Shown piece by piece: positions 8,485-19,900 of a stretch of DNA of 37,841 nt. The first letter of the stretch is position 1, and every line of letters begins with the position of its first letter. The position numbers were made by a program, and so were the translations under genes. The stretch lies in the NCBI GenBank assembly GCA_964389685.1, contig CAYMFM010000035.1, positions 1-37,841 of the forward strand, given 5' to 3'. Source of the DNA: G020353115 sp964389685. GTDB lineage: Bacteria > Bacteroidota > Bacteroidia > Bacteroidales > VadinHA17. The notes below the pieces were generated by a model. The model ran no database searches. It had not been told where the DNA came from and saw nothing but the letters and a program-made list of their open reading frames with translations.

Positions 8485-8547
8485 CTCTTTGCCTAAGTCG
8501 TTGTAATGAAAAAAACAGATAAATGTAAATAGCTGGAAATAATTACG

Positions 8548-8555
8548 TACCTTTG
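8548..8555 (+). promoter_or_regulatory. Candidate -7 promoter box for the cold-shock cluster
   Basis: TACCTTTG matches the Bacteroidota -7 consensus TAnnTTTG exactly. No convincing -33 TTTG lies 19-21 bases upstream. If used, transcription would begin near 8562 and the RRM gene would have a leader of about 245 bases, which would contain the paired arms at 8652-8662 and 8772-8782. Confidence 0.4.
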
Positions 8556-8651
8556 GCAAAATATCAGATTTGAGAATTTGCGCATCTTACTAATTTACTC
8601 TCTCGATTAGTTCATCACTGCTCACCTTTTTAAATCCAATTTTTTAAACTA

Positions 8652-8782
8652 TATAACAACGCGGACAGGTTTTAATACAATGTACACTTAACTAACTGAA
8701 GTGTTTTGATTAAGCTGCTGTAACTGAATAGATAGTGGTTTGCAAAGTACTTCAGGAAAAATGAAACGGCTGCGTTGTTATA
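8652..8782 (+). promoter_or_regulatory. Structured 5' leader with long-range pairing arms
   Basis: TATAACAACGC (8652-8662) and GCGTTGTTATA (8772-8782) are perfect reverse complements over 11 bases, closing a 109-base interior. The right arm ends 25 bases before the RRM start codon. Long structured leaders are known regulators of cold-shock mRNAs in other phyla, so this is a candidate temperature-responsive leader. The role is inferred; only the pairing and its position are seen. The remainder of the 8317-8807 gap is non-coding and AT-rich. Confidence 0.45.
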
Positions 8783-8807
8783 AACTAACAAACAAAAACT
8801 TAAAACA

Positions 8808-9059
8808 ATGAACATTTATGTAGGAAACCTTGATTTCAAGGTAAATGAAAATGACCTGGAAAAAATTTTTGGGGAATATGGAACAGTAAGTTCTTCAAAG
8901 ATCATTACTGATAAGTATAGTGGCAGAAGCAGGGGCTTCGGCTTTGTCACCATGGAAAACCAGGATGAAGCAAAGAAATCAATTAAAGCGCTGGACGGAA
9001 CCACATTGCACAACAGGGAAATTGTTGTCAATGAGGCAAAACCCAGGAAAAACGATTAG
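8808..9059 (+). CDS. RRM-type RNA-binding protein
   Basis: This 83-residue protein is a single RNA recognition motif from end to end. RNP2 is IYVGNL at residues 3-8 and RNP1 is RGFGFVTM near residues 42-49. Both are intact, with the aromatic residues that stack on RNA bases. The short tail (EAKPRKND) is basic. Such stand-alone RRM proteins in Bacteroidota and cyanobacteria bind single-stranded RNA and are often cold-induced. The start ATG has no Shine-Dalgarno site but a very A-rich leader, normal for Bacteroidota. It is followed 21 bases later by a cold-shock protein gene, which supports a role as an RNA chaperone in stress adaptation. Confidence 0.92.
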   Translation: MNIYVGNLDFKVNENDLEKIFGEYGTVSSSKIITDKYSGRSRGFGFVTMENQDEAKKSIKALDGTTLHNREIVVNEAKPRKND

Positions 9060-9080
9060 TAACAATTATTTTATGTAATT

Positions 9081-9281
9081 ATGACAAACGGAAAAGTAAA
9101 ATGGTACAACGAAATCAAAGGATTTGGTTTCATTGAGTCAGAAAATGGTGACGATATTTTTGTTCACCGAACCGGATTATCTGGTTCATATCGTGAACTT
9201 CAGCCTGAACAGGAAGTCGTTTTTGAAATCAAACAGGGCGATAAAGGCCTGTTTGCGACAAACGTGAAATTAGCTAACTAA
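9081..9281 (+). CDS. Cold-shock domain protein, CspA type
   Basis: This 66-residue protein is a complete cold-shock domain (OB fold). It begins TNGKVKWYNEIKGFGFIE, with RNP1 KGFGFIE near residues 12-18 and RNP2 DIFVH near 25-29. The length matches classical CspA proteins. It should bind single-stranded RNA or DNA and melt secondary structure. It lies 21 bases after the RRM gene and 76 bases before a sigma-factor gene, so a common transcript is likely. I give no gene symbol because Bacteroidota carry several paralogues. Confidence 0.92.
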   Translation: MTNGKVKWYNEIKGFGFIESENGDDIFVHRTGLSGSYRELQPEQEVVFEIKQGDKGLFATNVKLAN

Positions 9282-9285
9282 AGCA

Positions 9286-9302
9286 TTTGGGTCTAACCCA
9301 AA
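9286..9302. promoter_or_regulatory. Intercistronic hairpin between csp and sigma genes
   Basis: TTTGGGT (9286-9292), loop CTA, ACCCAAA (9296-9302) is a perfect 7-bp stem. No T-run follows, so it is not a standard terminator. It may stabilise the upstream RRM-csp message or limit read-through into the sigma gene. Confidence 0.4.
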
Positions 9303-9357
9303 GTGTTGTAATGCCAGGGTGCTGCTGGCAGCTTATCTGGATATTAATCCGATTTCA

Positions 9358-10224
9358 ATGCGGCAGTTAAAAATTATAAAACAAATAACCCAGCGGAACG
9401 GTGATTCGGTAAGTCGCTACTTTCAGGAGATAAACAAGTATCCTATGGTAACTGCCGAAGAGGAAGTTGAATTATCAGCACTCATCCGAAATGGCGATAC
9501 CGATGCCTTGAAGAAGCTGGTTGTTGCTAACCTGCGTTTCGTCATATCCGTAGCTAAACAATATCAAAATCAGGGTTTATCGTTCCCCGACTTAATTAAC
9601 GAAGGGAACCTTGGGTTGGTAAAAGCGGCTAAACGATTTGATGAAACGCGTGGTTTTAAATTCATTTCGTATGCTGTTTGGTGGATCCGCCAGTCGATTA
9701 TCCAGGCAATATCAGATCAAACCAGAATTGTGCGTTTGCCTATAAACAGGCTGTCTTCGATTAATAAAATTAAAAAGGCGATTCCTTATCTCGAACAGGA
9801 ATTTGAGCGGGAACCAACCGATACTGAAATTGCCGAGTACCTCGATTTGCCCAGCGACGAAGTAATACTGGCAAATACTATAAAAAAACGACAAGTTTCT
9901 TTTGATATGCCACTATCGCAGGATAATAATGATGAATTTAACTTGTATGATATGGTCCAAACCGGAAATATCCCTTCGCCCGATAATGATATAATGAAAG
10001 AATCTCTTGCAACAAACATCACCCGGACTTTAAGCAAATTATCCGAAAGGGAGGCAACAATACTGATCATGTCATTCGGATTGTGTGGTACACCTGCCTA
10101 TTCGCTGAATGACATAGCGTTAAAATACAGCATGTCATCAGAGCGTATCAGACAAATCAGAAGCAATGGATTGGTTAAATTAAAAATTCTGCTTGAAGGG
10201 AAAGAGGCTTTTTTAGAATCATAA
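9358..10224 (+). CDS. RpoD-like sigma-70 factor (secondary, group 1/2)
   Basis: The product is about 288 residues from the ATG at 9358, where the sequence MRQLKIIKQIT matches the usual start of Bacteroidota RpoD. A GTG start at 9319 would add 13 residues unlike the family. Region 1.2 is followed by 2.1-2.4 (NLRFVISVAKQYQNQGLSFP, RGFKFISYAVWWIRQSI), region 3, and region 4.2 ending in SSERIRQIRSNGLVKLKIL. All core and -10 binding parts are present. It departs from the primary sigma of this phylum at several normally fixed places (for example ISDQTRIVRLPINRLSSINK, and SNGLVKLK where KAIRRL is usual), so it is probably an alternative, paralogous RpoD. Its location between two cold-shock-domain genes suggests a role in cold or stationary-phase response. 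Confidence 0.88.
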   Translation: MRQLKIIKQITQRNGDSVSRYFQEINKYPMVTAEEEVELSALIRNGDTDALKKLVVANLRFVISVAKQYQNQGLSFPDLINEGNLGLVKAAKRFDETRGFKFISYAVWWIRQSIIQAISDQTRIVRLPINRLSSINKIKKAIPYLEQEFEREPTDTEIAEYLDLPSDEVILANTIKKRQVSFDMPLSQDNNDEFNLYDMVQTGNIPSPDNDIMKESLATNITRTLSKLSEREATILIMSFGLCGTPAYSLNDIALKYSMSSERIRQIRSNGLVKLKILLEGKEAFLES

Positions 10225-10277
10225 ATCCAACTTGTTTTGTCAATAAGAAAATTCTAACGATAAAATCAAATTACTTT

Positions 10278-10727
10278 ATGGGGAGATCAAAGGAAACATT
10301 CAATAAGAAGGAAGTACGAAACAAAAAAGAGAAAAAGAGAAAAGAAAAAGAGAAGAGGAGGCTGGCAAAAAAAGAAAGGGAGAATAAAAGAAGCTTCGAC
10401 GACATGATGGCTTATGTTGACGAAAATGGAATGATCACTTCCACTCCTCCGGATCGCAAAAGGGATGAAGTTAAAATTGAGGATATCGAAATTAGTATAG
10501 CAAAACGGAGTCCTGACGAAAAGATCGATCCCATACGGAAGGGTAAGCTGAGTTTTTTTAACGAGTCGAAAGGTTATGGATTTATACTGGATTCAGAAAC
10601 AAATGAAAGTGTTTTCGCACACGTAAATAATTTTCTTGAAGATATTCAGGAGGGTAATCATGTCAGCTTTGAATTAGAAAAGGGGCCCAAGGGGCCTATT
10701 GCAGTAAGGGTAAAACTTACCAAATGA
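10278..10727 (+). CDS. Cold-shock-domain protein with lysine-rich N-terminal extension
   Basis: This 149-residue protein has two parts. Residues 1-40 are an almost pure Lys/Arg/Glu helix (KKEKKRKEKEKRRLAKKE), likely a charged single helix that contacts RNA or the ribosome. Residues 41-75 are a linker with SFDDMMAYVDENGMITSTPP. Residues 87-149 are a cold-shock domain with RNP1 KGYGFIL and RNP2 VFAHV. The same layout recurs widely in Bacteroidota as a cold-shock protein of about 150 residues. It follows the sigma gene by 53 bases and closes the cluster. The second RNP2 residue set (FAHV rather than FVHV) is a small departure. Confidence 0.88.
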   Translation: MGRSKETFNKKEVRNKKEKKRKEKEKRRLAKKERENKRSFDDMMAYVDENGMITSTPPDRKRDEVKIEDIEISIAKRSPDEKIDPIRKGKLSFFNESKGYGFILDSETNESVFAHVNNFLEDIQEGNHVSFELEKGPKGPIAVRVKLTK

Positions 10728-10740
10728 CAATTGGATAACA

Positions 10741-10772
10741 AAAACCCTGGCAGGTCACACAGACCCTGTCAG
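10741..10772 (-). terminator. Terminator-like hairpin for the RHS operon
   Basis: On the minus strand the sequence reads CTGACAGGGTC, loop TGTGT, GACCTGCCAG, then GGTTTTTG: a roughly 10-bp stem with one bulge and one G-U pair, followed by a T-run. It lies about 200 bases after the stop of the RHS gene. On the plus strand it may also slow transcription leaving the cold-shock cluster, though without a good T-run. CTGACAGG-type palindromes are also common dispersed repeats in this phylum, so it could be a REP unit used as a terminator. The rest of 10728-10977 shows no gene; a 36-codon minus-strand frame there is not supported. Confidence 0.5.
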
Positions 10773-10977
10773 TTCTCTATTCGCACCAAGTACCAATCCA
10801 GTTCCTCTCATAAGGATTTTGCAAATAGCGTATTTTTCAAACGCCAATGTTATTTTCTGCATCACTAAGGTCATTATTTTCTTATTATGTTGCACAGTGT
10901 GGCTACCGCCAAATTAGCCCACGGGTTAAATCTGAACACTCGGTTCTGCCCTTAGTCTTTTGTCTTCCTATCCCCTA

Positions 10978-13900
10978 TCACTTTATTTTATCCTTCTTTT
11001 CAGTACTTTTCAGAGTCGTAACCTTTTCTGGTGCAGTACCTGATTCGACTTTTATCTCAGATTCAGGTTTTGTCATACTCTTTTTATCAGACGCTTCAAT
11101 TGCCCTGACCTCTGTTTGTTGTGTTTTTTCAGTTTTCACATCCATTGAAACGGTCTCTTCGACCTGGCCATCAACGTTTTCAACTGTTTCCAGATCAAGG
11201 GTTTTTTCAATCTGTTGAGTAGCCGTAGTTTTTTCAATGCTTGAGTCCTGAGTCTTCTTTTCTGCTTCATCCTCAACTTGCTTTTTACCTGTATCCTCCT
11301 CACCAGAACTCTCAGTCGATGGTGAATCAAAATCCATGAAGCTGGGGCCTGTATTTAAGTCTGGCAAGTTCGAGATACTACTTGGTACATTATCACTGTT
11401 AATTGTGACCATGTTGAGTTGTATCGATTTTTCAGCAGATTTTTGTTTAATGATAGATAATACCGATTGTACTTCCATTCCGTTCATCTTATCTACAACA
11501 GGATTATTCGCCACATAAACATATGGCGATATAGATGGATATTTCTCTGCCAGAGGATCAACTCCTAACCAAATACTCACTTTGGGGTCATAATACCTGT
11601 TCCCATAGTAATACAGTCCTGTTTCACTGTCCAATTCCCTGGCGTTAAACTTATACGGGCTGTTCCAATCGGCATGCTGCTCGGCTAACGTTTCTCCAAA
11701 TGGTATATAGGCTATATACTGTGTTACATCTCCCCTGGCATTGGTTATATAGCTGGCAGAACCAAGATGATTGGAGTGGTAGAAATAACGAAGGACTTCC
11801 TCAATATTTCCATTTCCCACATAGCCAAATCCAGGTTCCACATTATCGTTTGTAATCTCATCGCCCCACTGTATGGGTGCCCCGGGCGGGCCGCCTGCCG
11901 GTGCAAATACAGGTTTTTTAGGCCAGCCTCGCGGAGTAGTGGTATCGGGAGTGCCCAAGTCCGGATAACCCGTTCCTGAAAACAAAGGATCGGCATAGAT
12001 CCCTTTCATCGTTGGCGGGCCGGGGGCTATACCTAATTGACTTTCATACTCCTCTTTGTAGTCCATAAGTTGTTGCTGGCGGTTAATATAGTTAACTCCC
12101 CCAGCGGTAATTTCAAACACACCTAAATGGTATTGGTTCTGGAACTGGCCATTGCCTACCTTGCTGGTTACCCTTGTACTGCCATTGTAATAGTGTTTTG
12201 TAAACCTGTCATTCTGAAATACAAAATAAGGGCTTACATACGCGGTATAATTATCGTCGGAATGGTTAACAATACCTATGGGTGCACCATTTATATACAC
12301 ACCCTGTGTACCACCATGACTCTTTATTACCCGTTCGCCTGAAGCATCATATACATACCGGTTCACGTAGCCATTATCGGAAATTAGAGTCAGGCGGTTC
12401 TCCTCGTCCCACGAAAGTTTGCGAAAGTCATTGCTTACCGTATCTTCCCAACCGGTCTGGTTGCCGTTTTCATCGTATGAAAATACCCGCGCTCCTATTT
12501 CTGTTGCACTATTGGGCTGCGGGCCAGCGTATTTGTAACCAAGATCATAGGTAGTGGCATGCTGTTCTTTTCCATTTTTATTATGCGTTTGGGTTTTTTG
12601 CACTATTTTGCCCATAATATCATATTGCATGGCAAGGGTATAATTGCTGGTATCACTCTTTCCGATGAACTTGCCAGAAGCTTGTATAAGCTGGTAGAGA
12701 TCATCATAAGAATATAGGTGTGATGTTGCCCCTCCAATATTTCCTGTAGCTGCTGCGCTGTTGGTTATTCCAAGAATGTTATTCATTACATCGTAGGTGT
12801 AAGTGTTATTCATTAACACCTGGTTATTTGAAGTAACACTCATTTGTTCCAACCGCTGGCGTTCGGGTTCATAATTGTAAGTAGTTACAGAACCGTTACC
12901 GTACTGCAGGTATACCTGTTTCTCATATTTATTGTAGCCAATTCTGGAGATATATTCATAGGAACGGCCCAGTTTTTCACCATCCATTTTTTGGAGGTTT
13001 CCTGCACGGTTATAAGAGTAATTCACTTTTTCACCATCGGGATAGCTCATGGTTTGTACGCGATTCCATGTGTCGTAGGTAGCACTCCATATCCAGGTTC
13101 GCATATCCGATTCGCCCAATTGAATGGTACGTATGGACTTAATTACCTGGCCGAGTTTGCTGTAAAAAAATTCCTGCCCCCCACTGGCATCCTGTATCAG
13201 GACAACACGACCTGCACGGTTAAATGGTGCGTCTGGTTCTCCATAAGTATAATTTACCCTGTTTTGAATATTCCTCGGGTATACAATTTCCACCAGCCTT
13301 TCACGGTCGTATTTATAGCTTATGGCCCCGTCATTGGGGATTTTTTTTCGAAGATTAGCAGTAATTTTCTTTATTATGTTGCCTGCACCATCATATATAA
13401 ATTCTGTTAAACCGGCATCGGGATGATCAAACGATATGCGGTTGCCAAGCATATCGTACATTGAAATGGTTATGTTCCCCATGGGATCGGTGACAGTAAG
13501 CAATTCACCAATAGCATTATATTCGAAACTGGTATAAATATCGTCTGTGTCTGATTTTCTAACAATTGCTGCCTGTCGCCCGTTAGCCTTGGTATACGTT
13601 ACAGATGAATGGTTCAGTGCATCTAAAAGGCTATCGACATACATCGTTTCGCCATTATAATCTCCAATATTGTACGTATGTGTAGTGATGGAACCATCTG
13701 GCAGGATAAGCTGTAAAATACGATCCAGCACATCGTATGTTATCAACGTTGGTTGCATGTTATCAGGGTTGATATTGTATGTTGCCGGGTTTCCATCTGC
13801 TTCAAAAACCGGCTGGTAAACTTCCGTAGCCCTGCCAAAAGCATCATACATTACCTTGCCTGAGACTATATAACCCGGAGTATCTTCTGTTGCGGGATCC

Positions 13901-16900
13901 TCAAACAATGAAGCAGTTTTCTTCACCTGTACCAGACGACCCAAACCATCAGTAAAGGAATAGGTTTCTATGTTGGAATCATAAACACTATCGTAATGCA
14001 GCGTATGGGCATAGGGTATTTCTGCACCCGGATAGTATTCAAAAACAATGGTATAGGGTTTGCCTGAGGCCAGTTCGTAAGGCCCGGTTAAAGCGATCAT
14101 ACGGCCGAAATCATCGTATGAGTATTGCATTTCCTGTTTGTTCTTATCTGTAACTTCAACGGGCACCCCCCATTTGTAATCGTATACAGCGGATGAGCTG
14201 TACCCATATGCATCCGTGATCTCCGTAACATAGGAATGTACAGCCTGGTCATACACATACTCATACCACATCCGTTCGCCCTTATAATTGGCAGGGCGGG
14301 TAATTTTTATAAGGTTGCCATACTCATCATACTCCATATCAAATTGAGCGGTTTGGTTGCTGGTAATGAACTGTCGTATTTGTGTGATATCGCCATACTC
14401 ATTTATAGATGTCTCGTTTTTACGCCTGAGACCTTCAATTGTAGATACTTCCTGTAGCGAAGGGACAGAAAACAAATAGTTATCTGTATTACTATGATAC
14501 TGAATGGCAACAGAATACCTGTCTTTTTCATTTCCGGAAGAGTAGTCAGTATGACCTGAAATATTCCCCAACGTATCGTAAGTATAGGTGACACTTGTGG
14601 TAATCAGTGGCTCCGAAGTAACCCGATAAGAATATTGTCTGGTTTCTTCGAGTGCAACAAACAGGGGATCACTATTACTTTGTGCAAATGTTCCGGAGAG
14701 AAGTTCGCCTGTATGGATATCACGTAAGGAATAGATGTGTTGTAAGCCTTTTTGATTCCGACCCTCACCGTCAGTAAGCGTTTCCGTAAGCATCATGCCT
14801 TTGGTATAGTAATCGCTATTGCTGAATTTTTGTTCCACAGTACGGTAAATCTTGTTTTCGTTCCCGGTATCATGAAAATGAGTCTTTACAGAAGCGAAGC
14901 CATAAAATTCCCGCTCGTAGCGGCTATAGAAACCATCTTTATATTCGAATGAATTATACGTTGTATCGATACCATCGCCTGCCAGGCCATCAAACATTTT
15001 TACCGATTTCAGTGCCAATTTCCCGCCCGGATGTTTATAAACGGCGGGTGTCAGGAGATAATCAAGGCTGAAATTACTGCCCAGGGGATGCTCTACTGTC
15101 TTCAGGATATTGGTACGAAAGATGGTTGATGATTTTACATATAACTCACCTTCACTATCAGATGAAAGAAAGTCAGGCATTCCATCACCATCGATGTCTG
15201 CCAGCTGTGTAAGGGTATGGCTAAACCCACTGGTTACTGAAGCGGAAGGATTAACGCATATTTTTATGAAAAAAATCGGAATAGCAATACCAATAGTAAA
15301 GCCGGCGTTAGCTGATTGTCCTATAGATTCTCCGGCATCAAGTGTACCAAGTCCGATCCATTCCACGGGAGGTGTAAAACCACTTCCTGTATTAAAGTAA
15401 ACATTATTGCCTTTAACCATATCTGGCAACCCGTCCGCATTAATATCCATAAAAGTCTCATTCGCTTCATTATCAGTCTTTGAAATAGCAACACCAGCTG
15501 TGAAACTGCCATTTTCAATATTTACACCAATACCACCTCCATAATCCTGGCTTTCACCAACGCATATAGCATCAAAGTTCCAATGTTCTGCCGGTGCATA
15601 AGAATATCCCAGATTTAACCTGACAGTGCCATCAGAGTAAATCTTATCAGGCAGCCCGTCAGCATTTATATCCAGCCAGGTTTGATCTGTATTGTCATCA
15701 TTGGTTGAGAAACTGCCACTTATGCCAACTGATGATTTGGAGGTTTCCTGTGCAGATTCTGAGTTTTTATTGGATTTAGAATTATCTCTTGTTTTAGAGT
15801 TAACACGTTTGGAAGGAGTTTTAGAACCGGAATTGTTTGATTTAGCATAAACATAACTGCCTCCAAGAGTAAATCCATCTGCTTCAGATTTAGAGTAATG
15901 ATCACCCAGAGAATGGTTAACGGAAGAACCTGATAAAACGCCTGTAACTCCTGTGTATTGAATATTATCTGTAGATAGTAAATCGGGGTACATGTCTCCA
16001 TTCATATCCATCATATCGATAATGAAATTATCCTCTCCCCATGAATGGCTATATGATAAACTACTCAGCCCACCAGCTACACTTTTTGAAGAGCTTTGAG
16101 TTACTTTTGTAATTGCATTTAATCCTGATGCTGAAAATACATATGGTTCAACAAATACATTCTTTTCACCCAACCGCGAACTGGAAATACAGTCCGGCAT
16201 AATATAAACCTGTTCGTCAGTACCCATATAAATAGTTTTTACCGCGTAGGGTATCATTATATTAAAAACCTCATCCAGTGGATTCTGTACTCCATCTAAA
16301 TCCGATGAATCTTGCATAGAGGCAACATTATCATTTCGATTGTCACTTAGCCTTAAGAGATTTTCATCTATTGGAGAGGTGGCTCGTTCAAAATTTCCAT
16401 TATAATCAAATTGCCCCCAGCCACGATACAGGTGACCAAATATTTTATCCTGCAGATTAATGGGGCTGAAAACTGATGCCTTACGGGGATTTAAAATATC
16501 GGACCCAATGATTACATCGGCAGTATCAATTGGGGCCGCAAAATCGATACCTGAAAAATAATATTCGAAATAAAGACTATCCCAAAGTTTTACACTGGCA
16601 AGTAATGTATCTTCACTTTTGAACTTAGTTCCACCATTAAATGTATACTTTTTCTTTCCCACAATTCCATTTTTCAACTTCACAGATAAAGTGATATCAC
16701 CACCAGGCACAGGGTAGTTAAATGTCAGGTTTGGAGTGATTTGCATTGGATGCGAAAAATCATCGATACTATCCAATCCTAAAGAGAGCATAAATGCAGT
16801 ATCGGCAATTATCGGCCACTCATACCTGATAGTATTATTAAACATCGTTGAAAATTCAGGTATGGTTTTAAAAGACAAAAGTGGTTTGCCATCATTTCCT

Positions 16901-19900
16901 GTAAGAGGAGTACCATCGTCGATCCTGGTATATTCAACATAGTTATCCCATTTAATGTTACTCCAGTCAACATTTGTTGAAGACAAAACCCTGAACTGGA
17001 TAAATTCATTTTTCAACACCTCAAGGTCCAGGTTGATCGAATCAGCTATGATATTCTGAGAAGGATTATACTCGCGATTAAATATGGTGGCCTGGTTTCC
17101 CAGAGTGTCTGTATATAAAATTTCTATTCTTATGCTATCGGTTGTAACTGGCTTAGAGAAAGCGGTTTTGATTTTAATCGCACCTGTTTTAGGCATGCCT
17201 ATGGATTGCAGTCCGCTTAACACAAAATCTTCAGATGCTTTAAATCTTCCGATTATTTTTCCATTACTATCTTCCAGGTTTACCAGTGTGTCTGATCCGT
17301 TTATAGCACCATATAAAATTTCCGGATCCCAGTATACCTTATCGTAAGAACCATTAAATCTTGATTGAACCCTGAAATAAATTCGATCCCCTTTATCTAT
17401 TGTAATCGAATATGTGTCGGGCACATGTACACTGTAATCATCAGCATCAATCTCAATACCCCAGAGCGAATTTCCATTATGTTGGATGCTTACTTTTACT
17501 CCGTCCTTATAGGTATCCGCTTGGGCAATGATGCTGGTATCTTCGATCAGATTAACCGGAGCATTGATGCTTATAACTCCGCTATAGGGTGCCTGCCACA
17601 TTCTAACAGCATCGTGCAAAGGAAATTGTGCTTCAAGTTTGGCCTGTTCTACGGCAGGATCAGGCAGAATACTCAGATCTATCTCACTACTGGCATATAA
17701 TGGATTTGGAGTTAATTCGCTCGAGGTTGTAAAAACAGGATCACCACTTTCATTCAAATGATTAAAATATACCACACCATTATCAACCAGGTCAATTAAT
17801 CCGTCTGCATTAAAATCATCAAAATAAACGGAGGTTTTAGTTTTGGTATCAACATTATCATACCCTATAAAACTTGAAGGTGGATTTGCCTGAACACCCC
17901 AACCAAAACCTGAAGTTTTGCTAACACTAATATTATCAATCCCGGCTATCAGCTTTTTCTCTCCAAACATTTCCTCACTTGGATAGGATAGCAAATTAGG
18001 CCGGTAGTAAATCCCGCCGTCTTTTTTGTAAACCTTATCCGGAAGCTCATCTCCATTTAAATCAATTAATACCAGGAAGCCCTCGTTTTTGGAACCTTGG
18101 TATGATACAGTGCCACCGGCAGTCATACTTTTAAGAAACACTTTACCATCAAGCAATCCAACCGTGGCCGTAACGCTACCTGACCCCCCAACACTAGCCG
18201 ACCCTCCTAATGCTGAAATAGAATTAAGAAAAATATTCAGGTATGGACCTTTCAGGTCATCGTCCGGTACATCCCATCTCTTTTCGGGAACAAATGGAAT
18301 TTGTTCATTATCTACCTTAATATCATTGTAATAATCGAACCGGTGGGTGTAAAATTCATCTCCTGCGGCATCGTACTCGGTTACACTTTCCAGCAAGGTC
18401 TTTAAGAAGACACCATCCTTGTATTGAAAAGTATAACTGCGTATGGGTTCGCTGTCATACGTTATGTGAATACGACGTAATAAGTCCCGGTCGCGTATGA
18501 TAAATCCATAACGTGCATTTATACTTGCATCTTTACGTTCATAAGTATTGGCTTCGTCATCTCTTAAAAATTCGATTTTGTAAGGGCCCTGTTCCGCCTC
18601 ATGACCGGTATAGGTTATTTCTCTGATATAGAGTTGCTGTCCTCCTTCTGCGGGTTTATCATACATATAATGTACAAAGTTATTATGCAGGTCACGGGTT
18701 TCGATTAATGCCCAATATCCAATATTCCCGGCAGCATCAAAGGAGACACCATTGGTTATGATACCCGTTTCCGGTAAACCTCCGTAAAAATTTCTGACTC
18801 CGTCTTTTGTGGTTACTTCCCACCAGTAATTTTTTGAATTATCACCATGCCTTATTATTTTGGAAAAACTCCCTTCTATTCTGGAATAGAAACGTTTTTC
18901 AGGTGTTCGGTCAATATATTCACTACGGTGTGCAACCGGAGTAAGTTGTGATCCGGCATATTGATAGGTTTCTGATTCCTTATCATTTAAATAACGGGGT
19001 ACTCCCCAGGTAATATCAACCGAAATACCTGGCACATTGAGTCTCCAGCCATAACCAGCCCAACCGCTGCTTCCATCACTGCTGTATTGAAGTGTCAATT
19101 GAGGGTGCATACCAGAACGACCCTCGGGTAATTTAAGGGGATATGATAATTTGGCATCACCTTCGTTATTTGCAACCGGAGGAGCAATTAATGTAATTCC
19201 TGAAGCTGGATCTGCAGCTTTAATATTTTTTATTGTTGTTGGGACAAATCCTTCTGTTTCAGGAGATTCAGGGACTTTTATAATCCCATTGATCATGTCG
19301 GTAAAGTGTAATGTACTGGAAACGATTAAACTTAATCTGTGATTAATGCTGTCGCGCTCCAGCGCTTTCCATTTGTGATCACTCTCATCATAATAATAGG
19401 TGTAAACATCTTCAACGGTAAATCCTTCAGGAATCAGACTATTGTCGTATGCCATGGCAATAGTAGCCGCTGAATCGAAAAGCATGCCGTGTGGTAAAAA
19501 ACGATAACCCGTATAGTAATTTTTAGTTACATTGGTTATCTCATCTGGTATGGGAGGTAAATCTTCATCCAGTAAACCAGTAATTGATAAACTCTTCGTT
19601 TGGTTCATACCACCGTCAGGTATGCTAAGTAAAACACCATCCATGCTGATACTGTTTTGTATCCCCGGCATAAATTCTGCCGATTGCATGGTGCGTCCGG
19701 GAATAACAATGTTATAATGAACCACCGGGGTTGTAGCTTCTTCCTTCAGGGATCTTATTTCAAAAACATTTGTATTAAGTAGTAAAGGCTCCTGAGTATA
19801 TGCTATTTCTTGTGAGTGGGATGTAATGACGGCTTCATTGTACTGATCAGATCGTGTACAACTATAGAAAAGAGGAAAACAAATAATTATACCTATTACT

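Noticed and set aside
10847..11218. 123-codon plus-strand frame overlapping the RHS gene end
   Set aside because: It is mostly antisense to the low-complexity tail of the RHS gene and lacks family features.
12844..13410. 188-codon plus-strand frame antisense to the RHS gene
   Set aside because: Its length reflects the codon bias of the repeat-rich RHS gene on the other strand; hydrophobic stretches come from antisense Tyr/Asp codons.
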